From: Carallia brachiata
Taxonomy: Eukaryota > Streptophyta > Magnoliopsida > Malpighiales > Rhizophoraceae
Reading direction: 5' to 3'
Length of the DNA stretch: 64,000 bases
NCBI GenBank assembly: GCA_021464245.1
Contig: JADCRB010000048.1
Coordinates: 124,001-188,000, forward strand
Numbering within the stretch: position 1 is the first letter of the stretch; each line of letters begins with the position of its first letter. This document shows, piece after piece, positions 1 through 13,324 of the stretch. The position numbers were made by a program, and so were the translations under genes. Below the pieces are notes generated by a model that worked only from the letters and a program-made list of their open reading frames with translations, was not told where the DNA came from and searched no databases.

Positions 1-1176
1 TTTATGTAATTCCCTAATATCGGAATTTAGCATTGAAACAAAGATTTGGGTGAAGGCTATAAAAGGGTCCGTCGGAGGCTGGGCCATTAAACCTCCAAAA
101 TTGCGGGCGGGCCGATGGAGATTGAAACACGTAAACGAGTTCAGAAATTATGTATCCCTCTGGCGAAAAAGAAATTATATATCCCAATCCGAAGACAACC
201 CAAACCAAAGACCCGAATATGGTAGTCTGGTTATCCAATCACTCCTGAACACCGTTCAGCGTTCAGGAATGAGTACAGTTCCAATATTTCTATTTCAAAT
301 GATCCGTGAAAACCGACCCGGCAACGATTTCCGATTCTCCAAACGTGCTGCCTTTCCTCTGAGCCTTCCCCTTCTCCGGTGACAACAAATCGTAGGTGGG
401 TACGTACCATTTCTTAATTTTGAAACTCACACACAAAATTAATCAATTTGAAATCTTTTTCCCAATTGCTTTTGGATTTGTTTTGTTTTGGGTCTAAATT
501 CTACTGAAATTGCCCAATGGTAACATGGAGTCTCTGTTTGTGAACTTGGGTTTTATCTTTAGCTCATGAATTTGCAGCTCCAGCTCCATTTACAGCTCTA
601 CTTAAGCTACGACTATAATCCTATGTATTTTCTACGAGTTTCAAGATGTGGGTTTGTTTTGTTCCTCGTATTTTTGGTACTTTTGTATTGCATGCTTAGT
701 GAATTTCATTGTACCACTGTTCTTTTAGCTTTGGAGCCTTTGTTCTTGCATTTTTCCTGTTGGGTTCGGTTGGCACGTACTAGGGGTGGGGAGATGATGG
801 GGGGCTCATTTTCCGATATATGGGTTGATTATGTATGATGGTCCAAGATTCTTTTGGATGGTCCCTAAGTTTTGGTGGAGTTATTGAAGAGGTTAATGAT
901 GTTTGCAAAATCAACTTTGAGCTTTTGAGACCACTTCATGCAGAAAATGCTGTTTGCAGTTTTCTGGACACCCTTCTGTGATCCTTTTTTTTTTTTTTTT
1001 TTTTTTCAAGTGTATGAATGCTGCGATTTTTTATAAATGTCAAAACAATCAGATTCTTAGAGGGATCTTATTGTATTTTTCACTGCATTTTCATTAAATT
1101 TCCTGAGGTATGAAGGGCTAATCAGTTTTGTACTGGTTTTGGTTATAATGCAGGCTCCGATATTGCGGGGAAGAAA
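1..1176 (+). promoter_or_regulatory. Upstream region, 5' leader and leader intron of the MSL gene
   Basis: No convincing coding exon is present. A short leader exon probably ends near 395-402, where a GT donor lies just after a CT-rich stretch. A leader intron then runs to an acceptor at about 1152, just upstream of the ATG at 1177. The intron contains a run of about 22 T at 987-1008. The small open frames here start and stop at random and match no family I know. The transcription start is inferred, not seen. Confidence 0.45.
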
Positions 1177-4100
1177 ATGGAGAGCCAAATCCCTCCAGGT
1201 AGTGATAGAATAAGGATAAATTGGACCTCATTTATGGAAAGGTATTTTATTGATCTTATGTTAGATCAGCTGCATAGGGGAAATAGAATGGGCCATACCT
1301 TCAACAAGCAAGCTTGGACTGATATGTTGACGATGTTCAATGCAAAATTTGGGACTAAATATGATAGAGATTCCTTGAAAAATCATTACACAGCTTTGTG
1401 GAAGCAACACAATGATGTGAAGAATCTTCTCAGACAGAATGGATTTTCCTGGGATGACACTCGAAAGATGGTGGTGGCTAATGATGAAGTATGGGATGCC
1501 TATATTAAGGTCAGCTGAGTGTATTTTCAGTATTAGTAATATCATGTCTGTGATAATATTTTAAATGTGCATTGACAAACTTTACACATAGGCCCACCCT
1601 GATTCAGAACCATACAAGACAAAGTCTTTGGCGTACTTCAATGATTTATGCTTGATATACGCATATACGGTAGCAGATGGAAGATACAGCCGCTCGAGTC
1701 ATGATATAGACTGGGATGATGACATTCAAGGGCTAAATATGGGTATGTTTTTTTGCAACCGTGCGAAATGTATGGTGATGTTGAATTTGAGGTTGGAATT
1801 TTAAGGTGGATGTTATGTCTTGAGGCTTGTAGTCATAGTATTCTTTCCATTGCTAGTTTGCTTGATGCTATTTATGTCAAACCAGATGTACGTTATAAGT
1901 GCTGGCAATTGAGGGTGTTAACTTGATAACATGCCTTGTCAATGAGAATGGTGCATTTTCTACTCTAATTGTACTGACACGGTACATATAATTTAGTAGC
2001 AAGTAATTCAGGTAGTGGATTTGTGTATAGTGATGCTTGTGTTGCTATTGATTATGGTTTTTAGGGTGTCTTTATAAAGAAGGGGCAACATTTATCATTT
2101 TTTTTTCTCTACTGTAGTCATTGGGACGGGCATTGCCCCAGCGAGTATTGAGTGTATGAAAGCAGACTGCACACCAGCCATGGATGAATATTTTATTGAG
2201 CTTCTGTTGGACCAAGTTAGGAAGGGCAATCAAGATGATAAGACATTCAGTAAAATGGCATGGGAAGACATGATTAGTTTGTTCAACACAAAATTTCGTA
2301 CTCAACATGGAAAAAGATTTCTAAAGCGTCGTTATAAGAAACTTTTCAGTACTATAATGATATAAGAAGTATACTCGAGAGCAAAGGATTTTTTTGGGAT
2401 GAAAAAAAGCATTTGATAGTGGCTGATGATGGTGTCTGGGACAAGTATATCAAGGTATGAATTGACATTGCTAGCCATGGTACTTTATCCCATCATCCCT
2501 TATATTAACCACTATGCATGTAGGCGCACCCTGAGGCACATTCATATAGAAAGAAGATCTTACTGGCTACAAAGATTTGAGCTTGATTTACGGAAATGAA
2601 GTCATCAATGGACATCCAGGTTATATGAATAGAAGACGAGTCTTTGAAGATAGCAAATTACATGTTGACAATGGTAAGTTGAATGTTTGCCCTGGCAATT
2701 TGGGTTTGCTGTAACTAATGTGCTTCATTCGATGGAGACAACCATAATTGGCTTGCTTCGTACATGCTTTTTGTGTGAACCCCTTCTATATGATCAAGAA
2801 CTAGTGTTTGCAGCATAATTAGCTTCGTCATTCATAGGTGAAGCAAAGGATGACCATTTCTTTGCTGAAAGTGACAGTCCGGGATCCTGTTGGTGCCATT
2901 GCTAGATCATTATCTCATTGACTTGTTGCAAGACCAGGCGCTTAGGGGAAATAAAATTGGTCGTGAATTTACATCTGAGGCTTGGATTGAAATGATCAGA
3001 CTGTTTAACGAGAAATTTGGATTGGAGTATGACAAAGACATGTTGAGGAACCGATACAAACATTTTAGGAGGCTATATAATGGTGTAAATACCCTTCTTG
3101 AACAAAGTGGTTTTTCTTGGGATGAAAATCAAGAGATGGTCGTAGCTGAAGATTTTATTTGGGATTTGTATACAGAGGTGAATATCATATGCGTACTTTG
3201 TGTCTCAGATGTTTTGAGTGTTTATTCTATCATTTAAATGCGATATATGCAGGCGCATCCTGATGCTAGGTTGTACAGAAATATATCTGTGCCCAGCTAT
3301 CACAAGCTTTGTGTTATCTATGGTGAAGAAAGCTCCAAGGGGAAATATAGCCACAGGGAAAATGATGTTGATTTTGACAGTGAAGGCCTAGTTCTGATGA
3401 TTGGTTTGTATCTTATTTACGCCATTGAAGAGTTAAGAGTCATATATTAGTTGTCAGTTTCATAAAGTACTATTAATGCCATTGACTCAGATTTTAACTG
3501 TTCATGTTTTTGGAGCTTGCAAATAGCATGAATGACATCACGTGCTATGGTTTTTGTCATGCCTTCACAGCTTCAACGCCATCACAAGTTTAAAATTTAA
3601 CATTTTGATTTGTTTGGTGTTGATAAGAACCACTCTTTTACCATAAGCTAGCATAAATTCTGGTGCCCTTTGGACAGAAATAAGGGTTGCAGGATATATG
3701 GTAGTCTTCCATTATTTTTAATCATGATGAGAGCAATTATCAGATTCTCATATTTACAGGAGAGGACGCCAACATCCTGCAAATGGTGATTGTTCAGAGA
3801 CGGTGTGGACACCTTCGATGGATCGCTATTTTCTAGACCTTATGTTAGAGCGAGCACATAGAGGAGATAAAATTGATTGTACAGTGGATAATCAAGCTTG
3901 GATAGATATGGCTGTTTGTTCAGGGAGAGATTTGGAGTGCAACACGACAAAGATACTCTGAAAGGTCGTCATAGAAGCTTAGGGAAGTTTTTCAATGATG
4001 TGAAAAATCTTCTTGAGCTTAGAGGGTTTTCTTGCGATGATATGCAGCAGTTGGTTACAGCATTTGATGATGTTTTGGATGCCTATGTAAAGGTGCCTTG

Positions 4101-6328
4101 CTTGTTTTTAATTTTCGGTATGATTCATCCTATTACAGGCAGCTAACATAAAGTACAATGTAGGAACACCCAGATGCCAGGCTTTTTGGAGCCAGACCCA
4201 AGCCAGATTACAATGACTTGTACTTGATATTTGGAAAATCAACTTCTAATGGCGAGGGCAACCAGTGGGATCCAGGTATTAGCTGTGATGACCATTGTGG
4301 GTTTTGTTCTATGCGCACTTCTTATTTTACTAGTTTTGTAATTCTTCATTTCTTTCATCAGTTGTTTTATGTCACTCTCCATCCATGAGAATCCATAAGA
4401 GGTAATTATTGGGATAGATTCCGGTGAAACGTGAGGGAGATTGAAGGCATGTTAGTATGTTTAATCAACTTTTTGCTCAAATGGCATGGCTTAAATTCAT
4501 TTATGGATTGTTCTCAAACTGTTCCAGGAGCCAAACCTACCAATAACTACTTCTGGAGGACTGATTGGACACCGCCAATGGACAGATTTTTCATAGATTT
4601 GATGCTGGTGCATGTTCGTCAAGGAAGTATGATTAATCAAAAATTTACCAAACAAGCATGGCGTGATATGGTTGCGAAATTTAGTACTGAATTTGGATTT
4701 CAGCATGACAAAGATGTCTTAAGAAGTCGCTTTATGATCTTGCGGAAGACATTCAATGATATGAAAGTTTTACTTGCTCGGAGTGGATTTGCTTGGGATG
4801 AACTGCAGCAGATGATAGTTTCTGATGATAACCTCTGGAGTGCTCATATGAAGGTACTTTTTGAACTTTACAAATCTGGTGGACATAATTAAAGTTTCTC
4901 CTTTAGGTCACCCCTATTTGTTGCAGGAATACCCTGACCTGCGACCATACCGGAACAGAAACCTACCAAGTTATAATGATTTGTTCTTGATATATGGAGA
5001 TACAAATGATAATGGAGTGGACAATCATTCAAGTTACTTAACAGCTGCCAACGACGATGTCTCAGAACCAATTGTTGGTGTGCTTCTCTCTCTCTCTCTC
5101 TCTCACATTGTATTCATCAAGAGAGATGGAAAAATAGCATATCATTTGACTTGCCTTGTGAGGATATGCGCCAAAGTAAATTATAGTTCAAAATTAACCT
5201 ATTAAATGCACTTCAAATGATTTTTGTTCTACTCATCTTTTGTTTGTATTCACAGATGAGGACGGTGGCCTGTGCCTTACTGATCTTGATCTAGAGGCAA
5301 ACTGGACAAAGCCAATGGAGGTCTATTTTATTCAACTCATGTTAGAGCAGGTCCAAAGGGAATAGAACCGAGCAGACCTTCAATGAGCATGGTGGGCCCA
5401 TATAATTGCATCATTCAATGAAAAATTTGGAGTTCTATGTGACAGAGATACAGTAGAAGCTGGCATCTTAGTTTGATGAAAGAGTACAACAACATTACAA
5501 ATCTTCTCAGTCAAAAGGGCTTTTCATGGAATGAGACCGAACATAAAGTGATGGCCGATGATGATGATTGGAAAGCTTGTCTCAAGGTGTAGTTCTTTTC
5601 TCTATCATAACTGGTTAGAACAATCATCCTATTTATCAACCTTCATGCATCCTAGGATGGAGTGTGATATCTCTGTAAAGAATAATATCAGATTAATAAC
5701 TTCTTCTGTAACATGACAATTTACGCGGCATAAACTGTCTGCGACCCTAGGATATGTTGTCTTGAAGCTCCAACGTTTTTTAATAGCTTTTCATATGTTT
5801 CATATTTGTATGCAGAGACATCCGGGTGCAATCAAATACAGAGATAGAATCTTGGGAAGTTACAATGATCTTTGTCTGATCTATGGTGATAGACCGCCGG
5901 TTAGAAAATCAAATCATTCAGGTGTGAAACTGGAAATCCACAACAATGGCTCGGAGATCAGGTCTAACAGCATATTTGGAGATGCACAATATCAAACTGC
6001 AGATCTTCAAGCACCTGATCGAAGAAAAAAACGCAAATCTGCAGCTTCATTGACCTTGGCACCTTCAAGAAAACTTCAGAGAAACAAGGAGGAGGCTCAA
6101 GAAGCACCTTGTCAAAAGCATTTTCCAGACAGAAAAAGTGGACACGAACGGGAGGAGCATACGTCAATTGAAATCATCGTTGATGCACTTCATGCCCTAC
6201 CGGGCATGGACGACGAGCTTTTCTTGGAAGCCTGTCAACTTCTAGAAGATGAGAAAAGAGCCAAGTTGTTCGTGACAATGGATGTGAACCAGCGAAGGAA
6301 CTGGCTATTCAGGAACCTTCACAGATAG
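1177..6328 (+). CDS. Myb/SANT-like (MSL) multi-repeat DNA-binding protein, At2g24960/L10-interacting MYB type, frame interrupted
   Basis: This is a likely nuclear DNA-binding protein of the Myb/SANT-like (Myb_DNA-bind_3) family. It has six modules. Each is one exon of about 100 codons (W-x-P-x-M-D-x-x-F-I-D-L-M ... F-N-x-K-F-G ... W-D ... W-D-A-Y-x-K) followed by a short exon (H-P-D-A-x-x-Y-R ... Y-N-D-L-x-L-I-Y-G) usually 151 nt long. Exons as read: 1177-1509, 1592-1742, 2118-2454, 2524-2673, 2838-3177, 3253-3403, 3760-4092, 4164-4275, 4528-4853, 4927-5077, 5256-5586, 5816-6328. The last exon encodes a basic linker and the family's conserved tail (I-E-I-I-V-D-A-L ... G-M-D-D-E-L). Single-base losses break the frame near 2345, 2561, 2892, 3914, 5366 and 5456, with another phase problem near 3760-3800. 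The gene is either decaying or carries consensus errors. Its 3' end was copied into the downstream array. Confidence 0.75.
5084..5104. repeat. (TC)n microsatellite in an MSL-gene intron
   Basis: About ten TC dinucleotides directly follow the splice donor of the short exon ending at 5077. It is an ordinary SSR with no visible function. Confidence 0.85.
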
Positions 6329-6935
6329 CATATATATACTCAACATGCACGAGTGCAAGATACTTTGTCTGTCCTGTAAGAATGTTCTTTTCGTTTATTG
6401 GCTCCAATTAAAATTCGAATCCAAGATTTTCAGTTTTGGAGGCAATTTTACTATCTGTGCAGTAAGCATGTTTGCTTTGATGTTGTTAATACAAAGCGGG
6501 GACTAACATAATTAGCGAAAGTTTGACTTTTGTGTGGACCAGCACTTTTTGTGACATGTTGCACAACTGTCTATTTCTGATTTAACTTTTTGCCCTTAGT
6601 ACAAGGAAAAAATTTGGAAGTCTCCTGAAAATATTTTAATTTTTATCTTCATATGTTTGAAATGAGTAATTAATTATTAATTTTTTGTAATTATTATGAT
6701 AAAAAAAGAGCAATAAAAATGAAGTGATTGTCTATATTTCAATTCTTTTAGTTTTTTTTTTATTAATAAAATTACAATAATTTGACAATTGACTACTCTT
6801 TATAAACGTATCAGGGCAAATCCAGATACAACATCTCTCAAGCTCCCAAACTAAACCCTTGGGAAATAGGCCTCGTTTTTCTTTTCTTTTTTTTAATAAA
6901 AAAAATCGCCCTCTAATTGTATGTTTATGAATTTA

Positions 6936-7407
6936 GATTAATACACGAAAATATCATTAATTTTATTTAAATTAATAAATTTAACATTAATTTAAAAAGT
7001 AATAAATTTAATATTAATTTTCTCTAAAGTAATAAATTTAGTATTAATTTTAAAAAATAATAAATTTAACTTCAATTTTATTTAAAATAACAAATTTAAC
7101 ATACAATAATTTTATATAAATAAAATTTATCAGTTTTGATGACAGATTTATAGAATTATATTTATTTCGATAATATGATAATCATATAAATTAGTGTCAT
7201 ATCATCGAATAGATAAATTTTGTTCAAAAAATTTTACAGCATGTTAAATTTGTTATTTCGAACAAAATTGATGTTAAATTATTAATTTTTAAATTTAGTG
7301 CTAAATTTGTTATTACAAAATTGATATTAAATTTGTTATTTTTTAAAATTAATATTAAATTTATTATTTTAAATAAAGTTAATACTAAATTTATATGTTA
7401 ATCCTCC
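6936..7407. mobile_element. AT-rich foldback MITE in the AMI1-1 promoter
   Basis: The two halves are imperfect inverted repeats built from alternating motifs such as AATAAATTTAACATTAATTT on the left and their complements on the right. The short direct repeat GAATTT flanks the element (6929-6934 and 7408-7413). The matching promoter of AMI1-3 near 20320-20350 has an uninterrupted GAATTTTTAATTTTAAATAT, which acts as an empty site and defines the insertion. There is no coding capacity. Superfamily is not assigned. Confidence 0.7.
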
Positions 7408-7583
7408 GAATTTTTATTTTTAAATATAATCAAATCTTAATCTCCACCAATAAGAAAATGAATTTTTAACTCGTATATTAGGTTTCAAGCTGAGAATGGA
7501 ATCGGACCAAACCGTGGTCACCCAAAAGCGACCGACGACGAAAAGGATTACACGTCATTTTGTTACAGTAACTGATTAATACT

Positions 7584-7593
7584 GCCACGTGTC
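7584..7593 (+). promoter_or_regulatory. G-box in AMI1-1 promoter
   Basis: GCCACGTGTC lies about 145 bp upstream of the AMI1-1 ATG. CACGTG is the core bound by plant bZIP and bHLH factors, and the ACGTGTC form resembles an ABRE. The same position is conserved in all five AMI1 copies. Function is inferred. Confidence 0.55.
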
Positions 7594-7735
7594 ACGACAA
7601 CTGGCCGCAAACGGCGTCTTCGTAAGATCAGTTTTCTGTTGAAAAACGTTGTAGCATCTAGATAGAGTCCACATTCACTCCCGCACACCCACACACCCGC
7701 ACACAGACACACACACACACTTGACAGCAACAGAC

Positions 7736-10720
7736 ATGGCAAGAGACGCAGATTATGGAGCTTTCAAGGAGAAATTTGTACTAAAGCCAAGCTCTTCAGC
7801 GCAGGAACTGCCCTTGAGAGGCCTTACCTTTGCAGTTAAAGATATGTCAGTCCCTCAATTCACTTTCTTTTCTTACAGTTTGGTTTCACTTTTGCAGGAA
7901 TCCCATGAAACAATCTGGGATTTACCTATTCTCATATGTTTTTTAAGGCAACCTGCTAATTGGGTTCTCCCAGATTATTCTGTAGAACTTTGTCTGTGTG
8001 TATCTGAACTTTCACTTGAACTTGGGGTCTTTGGCTGTTCTGTTGTCTGTATCTCGAGCTCTTGTTGCCTGTGAGTGGATTATTCATTTTTGTGAGTTGA
8101 ATTTGGGAAATAGATTTGACATAGATGGGCGTGTTACTGGCTTTGGGAATCCGGATTGGGAAAGGACCCATTCAGCTGCTACATCAACTGCTCCGGCAGT
8201 TCTGGCTGTCTTAGAAGGAGGAGCCACATGTGTTGGTACTACTGTTTTGGCTGAAATGGCATATAGGTGAGATTTTGAAACTTTGTTGTTCTTGCTTTTG
8301 TTGCATGCTTGTGTAAGAGCTCCATGCTTTTAAGTTGCCTATCCGATATTTTGGTTTTACTGATGAATTATTCTCTAATGGAATCATGGGGCATGGCTTC
8401 ATGGTTAAAATTTAATTTGTTTCAAGTCTTCCATCTTTATGAACAAGAAAAAACAAAGAAATGAGCTCAGATTGCTCTTTATTGTTTTTGATATACTAAG
8501 AACTTTAAAATTATCGAATTTAAATAGGTTCCACTTCGTATGGCATAATAGGCACTTGAATGTTGATATTGATATGGCCTTGCTTCTTTGTACACCTAAA
8601 TAGTTGTTTTTGGCGGCAGCCTAATTGGTGAAAATAAACATTACGGTACACCTGCAAACCCGTGTGCTCCAGATCGGCTTCCTGGGGGATCTTCAAGTGG
8701 ATCTGCTGTTGCTGTAGGTGCAAAACTTGTAGATTTCTCCTTAGGTAAATATTGCATTACGGAGTAGTGTTTCGAATATCTTGATTTGTCAGTGTAACTG
8801 AAGTGAAAGACCATCTCTACTGCAGGAACTGATACCGGAGGCAGTGTAAGAGCTCCGGCATCATATTGCAGTATTTTGGGGTTTCGACCTTCACATAATG
8901 CTATTTCGACTGCAGGAGTTATTCCCCTCGCACAAAGTTTTGACACTGTGGGTAAGGAGCTCTCAATATATGCTGATTGCTTTGTTTTGAATGCTTTGCA
9001 AATAAACAGAACAAAATATTCTTAACTTGTTTCAAAAACTTCTCTTCCTTGCTACATGTGTCAAAAAATTGTTATGCATTTATAGCAGCATTGGATACTT
9101 TGAACTAAAGGTACAGGACTGTGCTTACTAAAACTGCTATTTTCTGTTTCTTTGTTTGATCTAAGCGCCTTTTCCCTCAATATTCATTTCTGCTGACACC
9201 AAAATCTCCCACAGGATGGTTTGCTAGGGATCCTCAGACTTTGACAAAAGTTGGCTGTGTTCTACTTCGACTACCTGATATTAAACCTGTCCAACCAAGT
9301 CAGATAATTATTGCAGAGGATTGTTTCAATGTTTCCAGCATTCCAAATGATCGACTTAGTGAAGTTCTTATTAAATCAGTGGAGAAGTTATTTGGGGGTG
9401 AGCCAAATTACTGATATAATGCTGTTGCTGTTCAAGTTCAAATACAGAATTTAGAGTTTAGACATCATAAGACTTCAAACGCTTTAAAGGCACTCTATAC
9501 TTTTTCTAAAGTGGACTCAGTAAAGGACAACTGGCATTAACACAGACTAGGTAGGACAACTGGCATTAACACATACTAGGTAGCTTAGTTAAATTATGAT
9601 TCCTTTGGATTACATGGTAATAATGTATCATAAATTTTAGTATCGTGAAGCTTATCCAAGATAAAAATCAACTCTTAAGATAAATGCAGACTGGACAGGT
9701 GCTTCCTTCTTGCTAAATACATTTTATTATCTGCAGCAGTTTGGTCTTATTGAATGAGTGATGCTTGATAATGCAGGTGGTATTGTGAAGAATGTAGCCC
9801 TTGGGGAGCTTGTTAAGGACCAAGTACCAAGTTTGAACCATTTTATGAGCAAAGAAATTAGTGATCAACAGTATGGCATACCATCTTTGGCAGCCCTCTC
9901 AAGTGCCATGGGATTACTCGTAAGGTGTGAATATATCAGCAAAATTTTTGTGATTGATTGATAACCATGATTTCCGTCGCGGGCATGCCAAATGCAAAGA
10001 TTGAATCTATGAAACACTGGCTCCTACATATGTAGGTATGAATTCAAGAATAACCATGGTGAGTGGGTCACTACAGTAAAACCCGATTTGGGTCCAGGAA
10101 TATCTGAAAGAGTATGGGAAGCTCTTAGGACAACGGGTGAGAATATTGATTCCTGTCAGACCGTGGTGGCTGAGTTACGCACATTCCTCACAACTCTTCT
10201 GGGGGTACCCTCTATCTCTCCTGCATCGAAGAACTTTGCATGAATGATCAAAATATGATGCTTCCTCTGAATAATTAGTGTCTGCAGGCACCACTTTCTT
10301 CTCATAGATTCTTCATTGGATAGCAACTTTTATGCAGGATTTTGGTGTCCTAGCTATCCCGACTGTTCCAGACCCTCCACCAAAACTTCAAACAGATGCA
10401 ACCACGCTGGAGACTATTTGTGCCAGGGCCTTTAGCTTGCTGGATATTGCTGTAGTATCAGGATTCTGCCAGGTCCTTTCTTTCTCTCCGTGGTGTCAAA
10501 CTTTTTGCTTTTTCCTGGTATCATAAACCTTCAACTGTTTGTTCCATGCGATCATAATTTCAATTTACAGGTGAGCATACCACTAGGGATGTATAATGAT
10601 CTTCCTGTAGCTGTTTCATTGATCGCAACACACGGTTCAGATGGTTTCCTGCTCAATGTTGTTGAGACTCTTTATGACACTCTCCAAGAACAGGCTGCCT
10701 CTGCCAATACTTTAACTTGA
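7736..10720 (+). CDS. AMI1: Amidase 1 (AMI1), array copy 1
   Basis: Amidase-signature enzyme. The family member AMI1 hydrolyses indole-3-acetamide to indole-3-acetic acid in the cytosol. Nine exons join in frame: 7736-7845, 8114-8266, 8620-8744, 8826-8951, 9215-9397, 9777-9924, 10036-10204, 10338-10472, 10571-10720. The protein is about 430 residues, the usual AMI1 length. The catalytic Lys-Ser-Ser triad is visible: Lys in TFAVKD (about residue 36), Ser in [12 protein letters not shown], and the nucleophile Ser in GTDTGGSVR. Motifs matching AMI1 include [35 protein letters not shown] and SGFCQVSIPLG. Local changes such as D for G in IPTVPDPPP and D in LLDIAVVSG differ from sister copies. Its 3' end faces the SDR gene. 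It could be active, but this is unproven. Confidence 0.9.
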
Positions 10721-11660
10721 TGAGTACCATCTCATCATTCTGTTAGTTCTTATTCTCTCCAAACGTCCAAACTATCTGCCACCGCATTCAACTCCAATTC
10801 AATGAGCTGCTTATGAGGCCAAAATTATCTCAAAAACTCCTTCAATAAAATCTACGTTTCTCTGTGGAGGAGCATTTGGAGTTGATACAGTCATTGTATA
10901 TTGTCTTGCACAAAAGTACCATTGGTTTGACCATTATAATTAACACTCTGTATCAATATTAGAATTTGTTTGTTTTTGGGAGTTTGCAACACCCAATAGT
11001 CATGTTTATGAAAACTGATTGTACTTTTATGTTAATGAAGCATGGGGTTTCTCTCGAGATTGATTGGATTATCGAGATGTTCGAGGGAAATAGAAAAATT
11101 TCATAGGAGGCTAATTTTGTTTATCAAAATGGGGTTTTTTAGCTGCTGATCTCATACTCGAAAGAATTATGATGTTCATAGGATGCCTATCCACCATTTG
11201 GCTAAATGGAACCCTTCTGGTTATTCATCATTAAATGAAGGTGCAAGAGCCATCTCTTCTTTCTTGGCTGTCTGAGACATGCCAAGCCTACGGAACTGCT
11301 GCTAAGCCTCTACAGAATAGGTCAATTCTGACTTTTTTCCCCCCTTTCTTGAACCAAAATTGCATAAACTAGCTTAATGCTTGTGACCAAAAACCCAGCA
11401 CTTCCAACCAACGTCTGAAACAGAAGATGAACATCCATGTTTAGGATACCATAAAACATTACAAGGTGTCCCGTACAAGGGTAGTGAGAAAAGCTTATAC
11501 CTATATTATATGGATCATTCGGAAGTCACAAAACCTGTTCAAACGCTAAATACAGAAAAGAAAGCTATTTTTACAAGAGACTTCTATAAGGAACAAACAT
11601 ACTGCCATCCGCAAAAGAAGTAAACAAAACAAGAAGTTTACTGCCTCTTATAAACTCCCA
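10721..11660. other. Convergent 3' region between AMI1-1 and SDR-1
   Basis: This holds the 3' UTR of AMI1-1 and, on the other strand, that of SDR-1. The block recurs with modest divergence after each AMI1 copy (17270, 24116, 29435 and 35875), including a phrase near 11125 about keeping AAAATGGGGTT and a T/C-rich tract near 11330. No gene was seen. Confidence 0.65.
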
Positions 11661-12620
11661 TTAACCATTGACTATGACACCACCTGCAGGGATAGAGAAC
11701 ACAAAAGAAAAGCCCTTGTCAATCCCATATATCAGTTGTTACAACAAAGTACATCACTAGTATATGATATATGAAACAATAAACTTGAAAGAAACTGACC
11801 GTTGGGGTGAAGGACCTGGCCTGTAATGTAAGAGGAGAAATGGTTGCTAGCAAGGAACACATAAGAAGGTGCAACCTCATACGGCTGGCCAGCTCTTTTC
11901 ATTGGCACTTTCTTCCCAAACTCTGCAACCTTCTCTTCTTTGAATGAAGCTGGTATCAAAGGTGTCCAAATAGGCCCCAGGGCGACGCCATTAACGTGTA
12001 TGCCTCTTTCCACAAGTTGCAGGGCAAGGCCTCTAGTGAAACCCACAATTCCACCCTTTGTCGCCGTGTAGTCAAGCAGTTTGGCATTTCCCTTGCATGC
12101 ATTGACTGAGGCGTTGTTAATTATGGAGCTGCCTTCTTTCATGTGCTTCAAAGCATGCCTGCCACCACTACCACCACCATCAAAATTATAACAACTGTCA
12201 ACACTACTAAATAGGATTGCATCATTCCCTTACGAATTCATACCTTGTCACGTAGAAATAAGAGAATATATTAGTCCTAAACACTTTCTCAAGCCTCCCC
12301 TTATCAATCTCTTCCACTGAGGAACTCTGGTACTGCTCGGCTGCATTGTTAATGAGGATATCAATCTGGCGGTATGCATTAACTACCCCATCAACCACGC
12401 TCTTGCAATTCTCATCAAACCCCAAGTCCGCAGCCACTGCAATGGGATCCTTGGCATCACTAGTCTTATCTTTTCTGAGCATCTGAAGCGTGTCCTGTGC
12501 ATCCTTGTCCTCTTGAGCCTTCCCATACGTGAAGGCCACGGTTGCTGCCTCAATAGCAAAGAAATGACAAACCGCTCTCCCAGTGCCTGAATCACCATCG
12601 GTCACTAATGCTACCTTCCC
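11661..12620 (-). CDS. SDR NADPH-dependent aldehyde reductase-like, array copy 1, lacking exon 1
   Basis: Classical short-chain dehydrogenase of the glucose/ribitol dehydrogenase-like, chloroplastic aldehyde reductase (At1g54870) type. Exons in transcript order: 12620-12244, 12158-11800, 11683-11661. They join in frame and end in the family's GGVIVNG. The SDR active-site pair is visible as YTATK (Tyr-x-x-x-Lys). NNAAEQ is present, as is HPNG near the end. The nucleotide-binding glycine motif reads TDGDSGTG where the intact copy has TGGDSGIG. Exon 1, encoding the N-terminal region up to KPSNKLQ, is absent: just upstream the sequence switches into a duplicated MSL fragment at about 12812. The frame is open across 253 codons, but without a normal start or promoter it is probably nonfunctional, or reinitiated from the Met at 12605. 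Confidence 0.7.
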
Positions 12621-12811
12621 CTGCCAAAAACATTCCGAACAAAGCCAATTTTGCCTCCCCCTACAACATATTTAATGCAGCATTATATAATCGTCACGTA
12701 TACAATCTGACAAAAATTGTTATAAGAACCTCTTTTATATACTTTGGTGATTACAAAACTTTTAAACAGCGATTTATTAATATGATCAATAACACACTGT
12801 GTGTATAATTG

Positions 12812-13324
<513 letters not shown>

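Larger units (their letters stand above)
6329..7735. other. Intergenic: MSL 3' flank, foldback element and AMI1-1 promoter
   Basis: The first 450 bases are the 3' flank of the MSL gene. Related copies follow the two truncated MSL tails at 13325 and 19849. A 472-bp AT-rich foldback element occupies 6936-7407. From about 7450 the sequence aligns with the promoters of the other four AMI1 copies, including a G-box. A CA-rich leader (7690-7720) lies just before the AMI1-1 start codon. No gene was seen. Confidence 0.7.

Noticed and set aside
7846..8090. In-frame extension of AMI1 exon 1 into intron 1 (reads [16 protein letters not shown] and on) seen in all five copies
   Set aside because: The AMI1 reading frame continues correctly only if the GT at the end of GATAT is used and exon 2 begins with ATTTGAC. 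The open intron is a chance frame preserved by recent duplication.
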